Below are positions 16,407 through 24,046 of a DNA stretch of 57,916 nucleotides, piece by piece (position 1 is the stretch's first letter; each line of letters opens with the position of its first letter). The stretch spans positions 89,412 through 147,327 of the forward strand of contig NZ_JAECZC010000014.1 in assembly GCF_016056305.1 (NCBI RefSeq). Direction: 5' to 3'. This DNA comes from Amazonocrinis nigriterrae CENA67 (lineage in GTDB: Bacteria > Cyanobacteriota > Cyanobacteriia > Cyanobacteriales > Nostocaceae). The notes below the pieces were generated by a model, which saw only the letters and a list, made by a program, of their open reading frames with translations, made no database searches and was not told the DNA's origin. A program made the translations under genes and the position numbers.

Positions 16407-16547
16407 ATGTCTAACAACACAGTCAAAGCATCGGATATCCAAGCAGTACCATTTTTTGCCCGCTTCTTAGAAGAACAATCTGCACAGCCTGATAATACTC
16501 CATGGGCTGAGACTAAAAAGTATCCTTCAGATTGGGAAGAATACTAA
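16407..16547 (+). CDS. mdnA: Microviridin-type precursor peptide 2
   Basis: 46 residues from ATG. The leader has the same AVPFFARFLEEQSAQ block; the pre-core is PDNTPWAE and the core TKKYPSDWEEY. The ring-forming residues Thr, Lys, Ser, Asp, Glu, Glu are all present. The residue two or three places before the core Thr differs from copy 1, which would change the exocyclic tail or the inhibitor specificity. Confidence 0.93.
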   Translation: MSNNTVKASDIQAVPFFARFLEEQSAQPDNTPWAETKKYPSDWEEY

Positions 16548-16574
16548 ATCTGAGTGTAGCTTCACTCTGAATTA

Positions 16575-16696
16575 GACTTCTTGCATAAATCAAAAAAAAG
16601 AACCCCACCCCGCCTTTGACTAGCGTCAAAGTCTCCCTTCCCCTTAGTAAGGGGAGGGGCTGGGGGTGGGGTGTTCGGGAACTTTTGCAATAGGTC
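16575..16696. mobile_element. MITE inserted in the precursor 2-3 spacer (TA target duplication)
   Basis: The spacer between precursors 2 and 3 is about 122 bases longer than the others. The extra piece is bounded by GACTTCTTGCA and TGCAATAGGTC (imperfect inverted ends) and flanked by TA on both sides, as in IS630/Tc1-type insertions. The interior has CACCCC and GGGGTG inverted arms and no ORF. Removing it with one TA restores a normal spacer. Confidence 0.8.
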
Positions 16697-16708
16697 TATT
16701 GAACAAGT

Positions 16709-16737
16709 AGTTTTCAATTATCCAATAACTGAAAACT
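16709..16737 (+). promoter_or_regulatory. Conserved intergenic hairpin 2
   Basis: AGTTTTCAATTAT-CCA-ATAACTGAAAACT, a 13-bp stem with one A-C mismatch. It is the equivalent of hairpin 1 and survives next to the MITE insertion. Confidence 0.65.
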
Positions 16738-16773
16738 AATCCCAGCTAACAACCAAATTCGAGAATCAATACC

Positions 16774-16917
16774 ATGTCTAACAACACAGTCAAAGCATCG
16801 GATATCCAAGCGGTGCCATTTTTTGCCCGCTTCTTAGAAGAACAATCTGCACAGCCTGATAATCAGCCTGCAATCCCTCAGACTCTCAAGTATCCTTCAG
16901 ATTGGGAAGATTACTAA
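16774..16917 (+). CDS. mdnA: Microviridin-type precursor peptide 3
   Basis: 47 residues. Leader AVPFFARFLEEQ as in the others; the pre-core is PDNQPAIPQ and the core TLKYPSDWEDY, closest to classic microviridin cores (TLKYPSDWE). Thr, Lys, Ser, Asp, Glu and Asp are all in register. The amino-acid sequence is identical to precursor 4, showing a recent duplication of a 243-base unit. Confidence 0.93.
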   Translation: MSNNTVKASDIQAVPFFARFLEEQSAQPDNQPAIPQTLKYPSDWEDY

Positions 16918-16951
16918 ATCTGAGTCTAGCTTCACTCTGAATTAAAAAAGT

Positions 16952-16980
16952 AGTTTTCAGTTATCCAATAACTGAAAACT
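16952..16980 (+). promoter_or_regulatory. Conserved intergenic hairpin 3
   Basis: AGTTTTCAGTTAT pairs perfectly with ATAACTGAAAACT (13 bp, loop CCA). Compared with hairpin 1, changes on one arm are matched on the other. Confidence 0.7.
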
Positions 16981-17016
16981 AATCCCAGCTAACAACCAAA
17001 TTCGAGAATCAATACC

Positions 17017-17160
17017 ATGTCTAACAACACAGTCAAAGCATCGGATATCCAAGCGGTGCCATTTTTTGCCCGCTTCTTAGAAGAACAATCTGCACAGCCT
17101 GATAATCAGCCTGCAATCCCTCAGACTCTCAAGTATCCTTCAGATTGGGAAGATTACTAA
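17017..17160 (+). CDS. mdnA: Microviridin-type precursor peptide 4 (identical to 3)
   Basis: 47 residues, identical in protein sequence to precursor 3 (pre-core PDNQPAIPQ, core TLKYPSDWEDY). The start-to-start distance is 243 bases, the same as from 4 to 5, so the repeat unit is gene plus spacer. The duplication increases dosage of this one core or is a very recent event. In short-read data this region could be collapsed or expanded. Confidence 0.93.
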   Translation: MSNNTVKASDIQAVPFFARFLEEQSAQPDNQPAIPQTLKYPSDWEDY

Positions 17161-17194
17161 ATCTGAGTGTAGCTTCACTCTGAATTAAAAAAGT

Positions 17195-17223
17195 AGTTTT
17201 CAGTTATCCAATAACTGAAAACT
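17195..17223 (+). promoter_or_regulatory. Conserved intergenic hairpin 4
   Basis: Same 13-bp perfect stem as hairpin 3 (AGTTTTCAGTTAT / ATAACTGAAAACT), loop CCA, between precursors 4 and 5. Confidence 0.7.
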
Positions 17224-17259
17224 AATCCCAGCTAACAACCAAATTCGAGAATCAATACC

Positions 17260-17397
17260 ATGTCTAACAACACAGTCAAAGCATCTGATCTCCAAGCAGT
17301 GCCATTTTTTGCCCGCTTCTTAGAAGAACAATCTGCACAGGCAGATAATACTCCCTATACGACTAAAAAGTATCCTTCAGATTGGGAAGAATACTAA
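17260..17397 (+). CDS. mdnA: Microviridin-type precursor peptide 5
   Basis: 45 residues. The leader has DLQAVPFFARFLEEQ; the pre-core is ADNTPYT and the core TKKYPSDWEEY, close to precursor 1. All six crosslinking residues are present. The Lys-Lys pair at the core (x position = Lys) is shared with precursors 1 and 2 but not 3, 4 and 6. Confidence 0.93.
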   Translation: MSNNTVKASDLQAVPFFARFLEEQSAQADNTPYTTKKYPSDWEEY

Positions 17398-17431
17398 ATC
17401 TGAGTGTAGCTTCACTCTGAATTAAAAAAGT

Positions 17432-17460
17432 AGTTTTCAGTTATTGAATAACTGAAAACT
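17432..17460 (+). promoter_or_regulatory. Conserved intergenic hairpin 5
   Basis: AGTTTTCAGTTAT-TGA-ATAACTGAAAACT: the stem is the same as hairpins 3 and 4, but the loop is changed (TGA for CCA), which fits selection on the stem. Confidence 0.7.
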
Positions 17461-17496
17461 CATCCAAGCTAACAACCAAATTCGAGAGCAAATCTT

Positions 17497-17646
17497 ATGT
17501 CTACAAGCGCAGCATTGGATATCCAAGCAGTGCCATTCTTCGCTCGCTTCTTGGTAGAAGAAGAACCACCAAAGCCATCAGAAGAAGAACCAACGCCTAT
17601 CCCAATCTGGACTCTAAAGTGGCCTTCAGATTGGGAAGAACGCTAA
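17497..17646 (+). CDS. mdnA: Divergent microviridin-type precursor peptide 6
   Basis: 49 residues. It keeps AVPFFARFL, but then has a Glu/Pro/Lys-rich linker (VEEEPPKPSEEEPTP) unlike the others. The core reads TLKWPSDWEER: Trp replaces the nearly invariant Tyr, and the last residue is Arg instead of Tyr. All crosslinking residues (Thr, Lys, Ser, Asp, Glu, Glu) remain. It lacks the downstream hairpin and ends the array. It probably gives a product with a different protease target. Confidence 0.92.
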   Translation: MSTSAALDIQAVPFFARFLVEEEPPKPSEEEPTPIPIWTLKWPSDWEER

Positions 17647-18169
17647 ATCAGTTTTGTTTGCTGATAACTGATGACTGATTACTGTTATCGGTCATCGGTC
17701 GGCTAGCGTCTGCTCAAGCGAAGGAGTACATAAGTGATTCATATATGTGTGCTTTAGCTTATCATGCTTTGCTAGAAGAGTAAAGTTTTGATGGCTGATG
17801 ACTGATGACTGATGGCTGTCATGAGTAATGAACTTTTTAAATTTGCTTGAGCTTAAATTTAAAGTGCATTTGTCTATCAAATAGTCTGTTATTTGCGTTA
17901 GCCAGAGGCATAACACACATAACAAAATAAAATTTGGGCTGATTAGAGTTCAGTATCGCCAGAGATTTGCGGTGCGTTATGGACTATCGTCCATAACGCA
18001 CCCTACAAAACTACGGTGTACACACAAGTGGGATTTACCCCCCTTAATCCCCCCTTGTAAAGGGGGGAAATTAGAGATTCGGTTCCCTCTCCTTGATAAG
18101 GGGAGGGTTAGGGTGGGGTGTAGTTGATCAATTTGCAATCTGCTGTAATTTTTTTAAAGAAAATTTATT
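17647..18169. other. Repeat-filled spacer between precursors and ligases
   Basis: About 520 bases with no gene. It contains ACTGATGACTGAT-type direct and inverted stretches (17660-17700 and 17795-17820), a GTAGGGTGCGTTA-family hairpin (17971-18006) and a CCCCCTT...AAGGGGGG inverted repeat near 18038-18070. Whether transcription reads through from the precursors to mdnB is open. Confidence 0.5.
17971..18006. repeat. GTAGGGTGCGTTA-family element, short copy 3
   Basis: TGCGTTATGGAC-TATC-GTCCATAACGCA is a perfect 12-bp stem and is followed by CCCTAC, the family terminus. The left terminus is degenerate. Confidence 0.65.
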
Positions 18170-19168
18170 ATGCACCTGTCGCGTGATGTTGTATTATTAA
18201 TCACTCATAGTGGTGATTTCTTCACAATAGATAGAGTAACGGAAGCCATATCAAAAAGAGGGGCGCAACCGTTCCGCCTCGATACTGATTTGTTTCCCCT
18301 GGAAGTGCAATTAACAGCACAATTTGACAATTCCAAAAGCTATCACACCATAGAATATGGCAGCCACTCTATCAGCACAGAGCAGGTGCAGGCTGTATGG
18401 TTGCGGCGCATTTGGGAGCCAAAACTGGGTGCAGAATTGGCTCCACAGTTCCAACAAGCTTGTGTTAGAGAATCACGAGCGACTTTAAATGGTTTTTGGG
18501 ATAGCCTCAAAGATGCTCGTTGGGTGGATCATATAGATCGCGTAGATGCTGCACAAGATAAACTGCGTCAGTTGCGGGTTGCGTCTGAAGTCGGTTTGAC
18601 GATTCCCAAGACGCTTGTCACTAACAAAGCTGAAGCAGCACGGGAGTTTTTCCAGCAAGTCAAGGGGAAAATGGTGAGCAAATTATTAACTCATCTTTCC
18701 CACAGTATGCAACCTACCGCCTCGTCGTCGTTTCTTTACACCAGCGCGGTGAAAGAAGAAGACTTACAAGATGCTGAGTCTTTGCGCTATTGTCCGATGG
18801 TTTTTCAAGAGCAAATTCCTAAGCATTTAGAATTGCGCGTGGTGTATGTGAATGGCAAAGTATTTGTGGGGGCGCTAGATGCTGGTATTTATGCAGCATC
18901 TAAAGCTGATTGGCGTAAACCTGGTGTTGATGTTGGCGCATGGCTACACCATGAGCTTCCTGATGAAGTAGTGCGTCGTCTGCAAGCTTTTATGGGTAAA
19001 TTTGGGCTGTTGTTTGGCTCGTTGGATTTCATTCTGACACCATCAGGAGAATATGTGTTTTTGGAAAATAATCCCGCAGGAGAGTGGGGAATGATCGAGA
19101 GAGATTTAGACTTGCCGATCGCTAGTGCGATCGCAGATGCGCTACTTGAAAAAAGGGATGAAGGCTAG
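18170..19168 (+). CDS. mdnB: ATP-grasp ligase, MdnB/MvdC-like (lactam-forming)
   Basis: 332 residues. The opening VVLLITHSGDFFTIDRV and RLDTDLFPLEVQL match MdnB/MvdC, the microviridin ligase that joins the core Lys to a Glu side chain as an amide. ATP-grasp features are visible: KMVSKLL (ATP-binding Lys), FQEQIPKHLELRVVYV, and the metal-binding FLENNPAGEW near the C-terminus. It is a cytosolic enzyme that binds the PFFARF leader helix. It shares about the same length and layout as the next gene (mdnC), 144 bases downstream. No strong ribosome site is visible. Confidence 0.93.
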   Translation: MHLSRDVVLLITHSGDFFTIDRVTEAISKRGAQPFRLDTDLFPLEVQLTAQFDNSKSYHTIEYGSHSISTEQVQAVWLRRIWEPKLGAELAPQFQQACVRESRATLNGFWDSLKDARWVDHIDRVDAAQDKLRQLRVASEVGLTIPKTLVTNKAEAAREFFQQVKGKMVSKLLTHLSHSMQPTASSSFLYTSAVKEEDLQDAESLRYCPMVFQEQIPKHLELRVVYVNGKVFVGALDAGIYAASKADWRKPGVDVGAWLHHELPDEVVRRLQAFMGKFGLLFGSLDFILTPSGEYVFLENNPAGEWGMIERDLDLPIASAIADALLEKRDEG

Positions 19169-19184
19169 TAGCGAGTTGCAGGTG

Positions 19185-19312
19185 AGGGAGATGAGGGGGA
19201 TGAGGGGGATGAGGGAGATGAGGGGGTTTAATAATTTTGACTTTTGACTTTCCCCTTTTGGGGCTGGTGTTAATCCTAAATCCAAAATCTAAAATCCAAA
19301 ATCTAAAATCAA
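19185..19312. repeat. Minisatellite and heptamer repeats between mdnB and mdnC
   Basis: GATGAGGGG-type units (19189-19230) are followed by AAAATCT/AAAATCC heptamers (about 19276-19311) that run right up to the mdnC start codon. The same heptamer is found in the tRNA-Leu intron and at 54946-54980. Confidence 0.75.
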
Positions 19313-20290
19313 ATGACAGTATTAATAGTTACTTTTAGCAAAGACAACGAAAGTATTCCTCTAGTAATGGAAGCAATTGAGGCTAGAGGCGAAAAAGCAT
19401 TTCGTTTTGACACAGATAGATATCCCACGGAAGTCAAGCTGGATATTTACTCCGGTGATACTGAACGGGTAATTATTACTGATGGCGAACAGCAGATCGA
19501 TTTGAGTGAAGTTACCTCTGTTTGGTATCGCCGGATGCGCTACGGGCTAAAAATCCCCGAATCAATGGACAAGCAGTATAGAGAAGCATCAATTAATGAA
19601 TGTCGCGCCACTGTTAGGGGTATGATTGCCAGCCTGAAAGGATTCCACTTCGACAAAATGATCAATGTGGATCGGGCTAATAATAAACAACTACAGTTGC
19701 AAGTTGCACGAGAAGTAGGACTGCTTACTCCACGCACTTTAACTACAAACAATCCAGAAGCAGTTAAGCAATTTGCTTTGGAGTGTAAAGACCAAGGTAT
19801 AATCACAAAAATGCTTTCTTCCTTTGCTATTTTTGGCGATCGCGGGGAAGAGTTCGTTGTGTTTACGACTCCAATTACAGATGATGATTTGGAGAATCTC
19901 GAAGGACTGCGTTTTTGTCCGATGACGTTTCAGGAAAACGTGCCAAAGGCGCTGGAGTTACGGACGACTATTGTCGGACACCAGCTATTTACTGCCGCAG
20001 TAGATTCTCAAAGTTTGGAGGGTTCTACTTACGATTGGCGTAAAGAAGGTAGAGCCTTAGTTAAGAATTGGCAACCCTACACCTTGCCAGAAGATGTTGA
20101 GAAAAAGCTGCTCAAACTGATGGAGCATTTTGGCTTGAACTATGGGGCTATTGATATTATTGTCACTCCCGATGGTCGCCATGTATTCCTTGAGGTTAAC
20201 CCAGTTGGCGAATTTTTCTGGACGGAGGTATATTCACCACACTACCCGATTTCGCAGGCGATCGCAGAAATTCTACTTACTCAAAAATAG
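19313..20290 (+). CDS. mdnC: ATP-grasp ligase, MdnC/MvdD-like (lactone-forming)
   Basis: 325 residues. MTVLIVTFSKDNESIPLV, AFRFDTDRYPTEVKLD and VWYRRMRYGL match MdnC/MvdD closely. This enzyme forms the two ester bonds (Thr-Asp and Ser-Glu) first, by phosphorylating the acidic side chains; MdnB then closes the lactam. ATP-grasp marks include ITKMLSSFAIFG, FCPMTFQENVPKALELR and VFLEVNPVGEFFW. The gene starts immediately after a heptamer repeat with no clear ribosome site, which may limit its translation. Confidence 0.95.
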   Translation: MTVLIVTFSKDNESIPLVMEAIEARGEKAFRFDTDRYPTEVKLDIYSGDTERVIITDGEQQIDLSEVTSVWYRRMRYGLKIPESMDKQYREASINECRATVRGMIASLKGFHFDKMINVDRANNKQLQLQVAREVGLLTPRTLTTNNPEAVKQFALECKDQGIITKMLSSFAIFGDRGEEFVVFTTPITDDDLENLEGLRFCPMTFQENVPKALELRTTIVGHQLFTAAVDSQSLEGSTYDWRKEGRALVKNWQPYTLPEDVEKKLLKLMEHFGLNYGAIDIIVTPDGRHVFLEVNPVGEFFWTEVYSPHYPISQAIAEILLTQK

Positions 20291-20438
20291 GGCATAGGGG
20301 AAACAATTGATGAGGGAGCAGGCGAAGATTAGGAAAGCAAAATCCCCCTCATCCCCCTCATCCCCACGGCAGTTGCTCCACTTGGGGAAACCCCAAGACC
20401 GCACTGCCTCCTCATCTTCTTTTTGGAGGAAGTAACTA

Positions 20439-21602
20439 ATGTCAAAGTCTGAGTTTGATTTTGAAAGAATACTTAATCCGATAGACGCCAAAACTTTTTT
20501 TAGTGAATATTGGGAAAAACGCCATTGTCTTATTTCCAGAACTGAGCCGGATTACTATTCTCATCTTCTTTCATTGAAAGATATTGACTCGATTATCCTC
20601 TCTCATGGTTCTAACCTTTCGGATGTTGATCTGATCAAGGAAAACTCTTATTTGATTCGTGATGGAGTTGTTGATTTTAAGCAGTTATACAAAGCCTACT
20701 CTCAGGGTTATACTCTGAGAATTGGGAGAATTCACGAGCATTCGCAACCCATAGCAGCTTTACGCACAAAATTACAAGTTTTTTTCAATCATCCTGTGGG
20801 TATCAATCTGTATATGTCGCCCAAAAATTCGCAGGGTTTTCAGGCACATTTTGATACACATGAAGTTTTTATTTTGCAGGTTGAAGGCTCAAAGAACTGG
20901 CGTATTTATGATTCTCCTATAACTTTGCCTCTAATTTCTGATCTAAAATATCAGGAAAAGTTCAAGAATCAACTGACATCTCCTGTAGCAGAATTTACCC
21001 TGAATGCTGGCGATTTATTATATATACCTCGTGGCTATATTCATGAAGTATATACTTCTGACTCTTTTTCTATGCATTTGACAGTTGGTATCCATACCTA
21101 TAAATGGTTTGACTTAATAAATAGTGCCGTTAATTTAATAGCTCAAAAAGATGTTCGTTTTCGAGAGTCACTACCGATAGGTTTTATGCAGCACGGCGAA
21201 GCCAAGGTATCTTTAAAAGAGCAATTCCAAGAACTCTTACAAATCCTGGCAGACAAATCAGAAGTTGAGGTTGCAGTTGAAGAAATTACCCAACGTTTTA
21301 TAGGAGAAATTTCTCCATTAGCTGATGGACAGTTTTATCAGCTAGAAAATGTTGATAAATTGACTCTAGATACAACTGTTAAAAAAAGAGAAGGCATATA
21401 TCGCTTTATTAAAACAATCGGTCAAGTGGGGATTCAATTTGCAGGGAACACCGTGATGGAGTCAAACAGATCAGAGCGAGCGATTCGCTTCATTTTGGAT
21501 TCTGAAGAGTTTGCTATCAAAGAAATACCAGGTCTTGTTGATAATAGCAAGTTAACCTTAGTACGTCGCTTAATCCAAGAGGGAGTATTAACTACTGTCT
21601 AA
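20439..21602 (+). CDS. JmjC / cupin-8 domain protein, putative Fe(II)/2-oxoglutarate oxygenase
   Basis: 387 residues with a strong ribosome site (TTGGAGGAAG). The double-stranded beta-helix carries the iron triad His137-x-Asp139 (AHFDTHEVFILQVEG) and His202 (GDLLYIPRGYIHEV). The EGSKNWRIY stretch after the HxD is typical of ribosomal-oxygenase-like (YcfD/RoxA, MINA-type) JmjC enzymes, and a C-terminal winged-helix-like region follows as in them. It lies 148 bases after mdnC on the same strand. It could hydroxylate the graspetide or another protein; the former is inferred from position only. Confidence 0.85.
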   Translation: MSKSEFDFERILNPIDAKTFFSEYWEKRHCLISRTEPDYYSHLLSLKDIDSIILSHGSNLSDVDLIKENSYLIRDGVVDFKQLYKAYSQGYTLRIGRIHEHSQPIAALRTKLQVFFNHPVGINLYMSPKNSQGFQAHFDTHEVFILQVEGSKNWRIYDSPITLPLISDLKYQEKFKNQLTSPVAEFTLNAGDLLYIPRGYIHEVYTSDSFSMHLTVGIHTYKWFDLINSAVNLIAQKDVRFRESLPIGFMQHGEAKVSLKEQFQELLQILADKSEVEVAVEEITQRFIGEISPLADGQFYQLENVDKLTLDTTVKKREGIYRFIKTIGQVGIQFAGNTVMESNRSERAIRFILDSEEFAIKEIPGLVDNSKLTLVRRLIQEGVLTTV

Positions 21603-21832
21603 AGTTTTTAGTAGGTTGTCAGTTGTCAGTAGTAAGGGTTTCAGATATATTTACGTCTTGTAACCTAATCATGTTTGTTTTTAATCAGTTAGTTATTTTT
21701 ATTTATCGTTGTCAATCTATAAAGTGAGTTGAATTTGACTTTTTTAAAATTAAAAAATTATGAATTATAAACTAAGAACTACTAATTACAAATTATTATA
21801 ATTTTTTACTCTTGTTTGGAGCTGGAAATGTT

Positions 21833-23866
21833 GTGACAAACCAGGTACATACCCAATCCGTTCTGACATTTGATGGTCAGGATGATTATATAGATTTTGG
21901 CAGAAATGATCTTGGTGGTGTTTTTGCACAGGGTAGTTCAGCTTTTACGGTTTCAGGGTGGGTAAATCCTCATCAACTAACAAATAAAGCTACTACCTAT
22001 GGAACGCGCAATGTCTTTTTTGCCCGTTCTTCAGACCGATACAGTGATAATTTTGAGTTCGGTATTAGTGAAGACGGGAATTTAGATCTATTTATTGATG
22101 AGACTGTTGAAAAATTTGTTAGAACCTTTGGCAATGGAGAATTAACTCTCGGACAATGGCATTTCTTCGCCATTATTTTTAATCAAGGTCAACTAACTAT
22201 ATATCTTGATGAACATAAATATACAGGGTCTTTTAGAGGTTCTTCTTTAAATAAAGCAACTAGTTCTTTGACTCTGGGCGCAACTTTACACAATCGCATA
22301 TATTTCACTGGACAATTAGCTCACATTAGCGTCTGGAATTATCCTTGTACTCAAGAACAAATTCAGACGCATCGTTGTGGGTTGATAGTCGGTAATGAAG
22401 AAGGATTAGTAGCTTACTGGAAATTAGATGAAGGACAAGGAACAACTGTCCGCAACCAGGCTGGAAGTGTTCATAATGGAAATTTGCGTGGTAATCCTAG
22501 TTGGGAAATAGCACAGATTCCATTTGCGACACAATTATCGAATGAAGGCGAGATACAACTTGAAACCGCGAAGGAAACAACGCAGACAAACACAGATAGT
22601 GAAGAATCTGATAGTATCCAAACCCTTCTAGTTTTCCAGCCAGAGAGTGAAGAAACCCAAACAGATGAAACTAGCCAAAGTGAAGTTTCAATTAATACTC
22701 CTTTAATTCTCCAACCAGAGAGTCAAGAAACCAAAAGCGAAGTTTCAATCAATGTTCAACAGCAAGAACAACCAAAAATATTAACTCAGGAGCAATCGAA
22801 AGCTACCATGAATACAACACCCCAGTCCAAATATAAAATACTTGCCATTGATGGAGGCGGTATTCGAGGTATTATTCCAGCAATCCTCTTAGCAGAAATT
22901 GAAAAGCGGACAAAAAAACCAATTTTTAGTTTGTTCGATTTAATTACTGGTACTTCAACCGGAGGAATTCTTGCACTCGGATTAACCAAACCCCGATTAA
23001 CTTCAGAACTATCTGAAAATTTGTCAGTTGCTGAATACAGTGCTGAGGATCTCCTACAAATATATCTTGAATACGGGGCTGAGATATTTTACGAACCATT
23101 CTTTGAAAAAATACTCGGTCAAATAGAAGATATATTTATCCAGCCAAAATATTCTTCTGAGGGAAGAGAGGAAATTTTAAAGAAATATTTTGGAGACAGT
23201 CCTCTAGAAAATAACCTCAAAGAAGTTTTCGTAACTAGCTATGATATTGAGTTGCGAATTCCTGTATTCTTTACAAACAAAGTTGAAAAACAAGAGATAG
23301 AATCTAAAAGGTTTCGTAAGTTGTGTTCAGCTTTTACGGTGACAGATGCGGCATTGGCAACGAGTGCTACTCCGACTTATTTTGCTCCGCATCGGGTTTC
23401 TACTTCTCATAATCCCAACGGCTACTATACTTTAGTCGATGGCGGATTGGTAGCTAATAATCCAGCAAATTTAGCTATTGTAGAAGCACAAATTAGTAGG
23501 CAAGAAAACAATCAATTCTTCAATACTGAGGATATATTGGTAGTTTCTCTAGGTACGGGTTCTCTGACTACTAACTACCCTTATAAAGAAGTGAAAAATT
23601 GGGGGCTGTTGCAATGGGCTAGACCACTTTTAAATATCGTGTTTGATGGTGGTAGTGAGGTAATAGCCGGGGAATTAGAACGGTTGTTTGAACATAAAGG
23701 TAATCAAAATTCTTATTATCGGTTTCAGACATTCCTCACAAGTGAACTGGAAGAAATCGACAATACAAAGCCGGAAAATATTCGTAAGCTCCAAGCAATA
23801 GCGAATCGGTTGATTACAGAAAGAAGTCAACAAATTGATGAATTGTGTAGCATTTTGTGCAGCTAA
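21833..23866 (+). CDS. LamG-patatin fusion, putative phospholipase
   Basis: 677 residues from a GTG behind GGAG; a TTG seven codons earlier is possible. Residues about 8-225 form a LamG/concanavalin-like domain (TFDGQDDYIDFG, FTVSGWVNP, GQLAHISVWN). Then comes an acidic Ser/Glu/Gln linker (230-325), and from about 335 a patatin domain with oxyanion loop DGGGIRG (340), nucleophile elbow GTSTG (Ser375) and Asp536 of the dyad (DGGLVANNPA). Patatins hydrolyse membrane lipids. No signal peptide is seen, so it is probably cytosolic. The fusion is uncommon. It could be an effector or a lipid remodelling enzyme. Confidence 0.88.
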   Translation: MTNQVHTQSVLTFDGQDDYIDFGRNDLGGVFAQGSSAFTVSGWVNPHQLTNKATTYGTRNVFFARSSDRYSDNFEFGISEDGNLDLFIDETVEKFVRTFGNGELTLGQWHFFAIIFNQGQLTIYLDEHKYTGSFRGSSLNKATSSLTLGATLHNRIYFTGQLAHISVWNYPCTQEQIQTHRCGLIVGNEEGLVAYWKLDEGQGTTVRNQAGSVHNGNLRGNPSWEIAQIPFATQLSNEGEIQLETAKETTQTNTDSEESDSIQTLLVFQPESEETQTDETSQSEVSINTPLILQPESQETKSEVSINVQQQEQPKILTQEQSKATMNTTPQSKYKILAIDGGGIRGIIPAILLAEIEKRTKKPIFSLFDLITGTSTGGILALGLTKPRLTSELSENLSVAEYSAEDLLQIYLEYGAEIFYEPFFEKILGQIEDIFIQPKYSSEGREEILKKYFGDSPLENNLKEVFVTSYDIELRIPVFFTNKVEKQEIESKRFRKLCSAFTVTDAALATSATPTYFAPHRVSTSHNPNGYYTLVDGGLVANNPANLAIVEAQISRQENNQFFNTEDILVVSLGTGSLTTNYPYKEVKNWGLLQWARPLLNIVFDGGSEVIAGELERLFEHKGNQNSYYRFQTFLTSELEEIDNTKPENIRKLQAIANRLITERSQQIDELCSILCS

Positions 23867-24046
23867 ATCTTATTATTCTTAATGAGTGTGTCAAACAATG
23901 AAAATATTGTGATCAAAATTAACAATAACACTCATAAAGAACAACAAGTGTCAGCAATCAAGACATAAATATCAGACAAGGGTGAATAGATTCTTCTACC
24001 CTGAGTAATGTTTTAACCATGAATGTAAGGATTGTAGGTAACTCTA

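Noticed and set aside
17692-17925. Minus-strand frame of 77 codons between precursors and mdnB
   Set aside because: It is built on ACTGATGACTGAT-type repeats and no start site is supported.
19185-19230. GATGAGGGG array as a CRISPR array
   Set aside because: The units are contiguous 9-10-mers without spacers, so it is a minisatellite.
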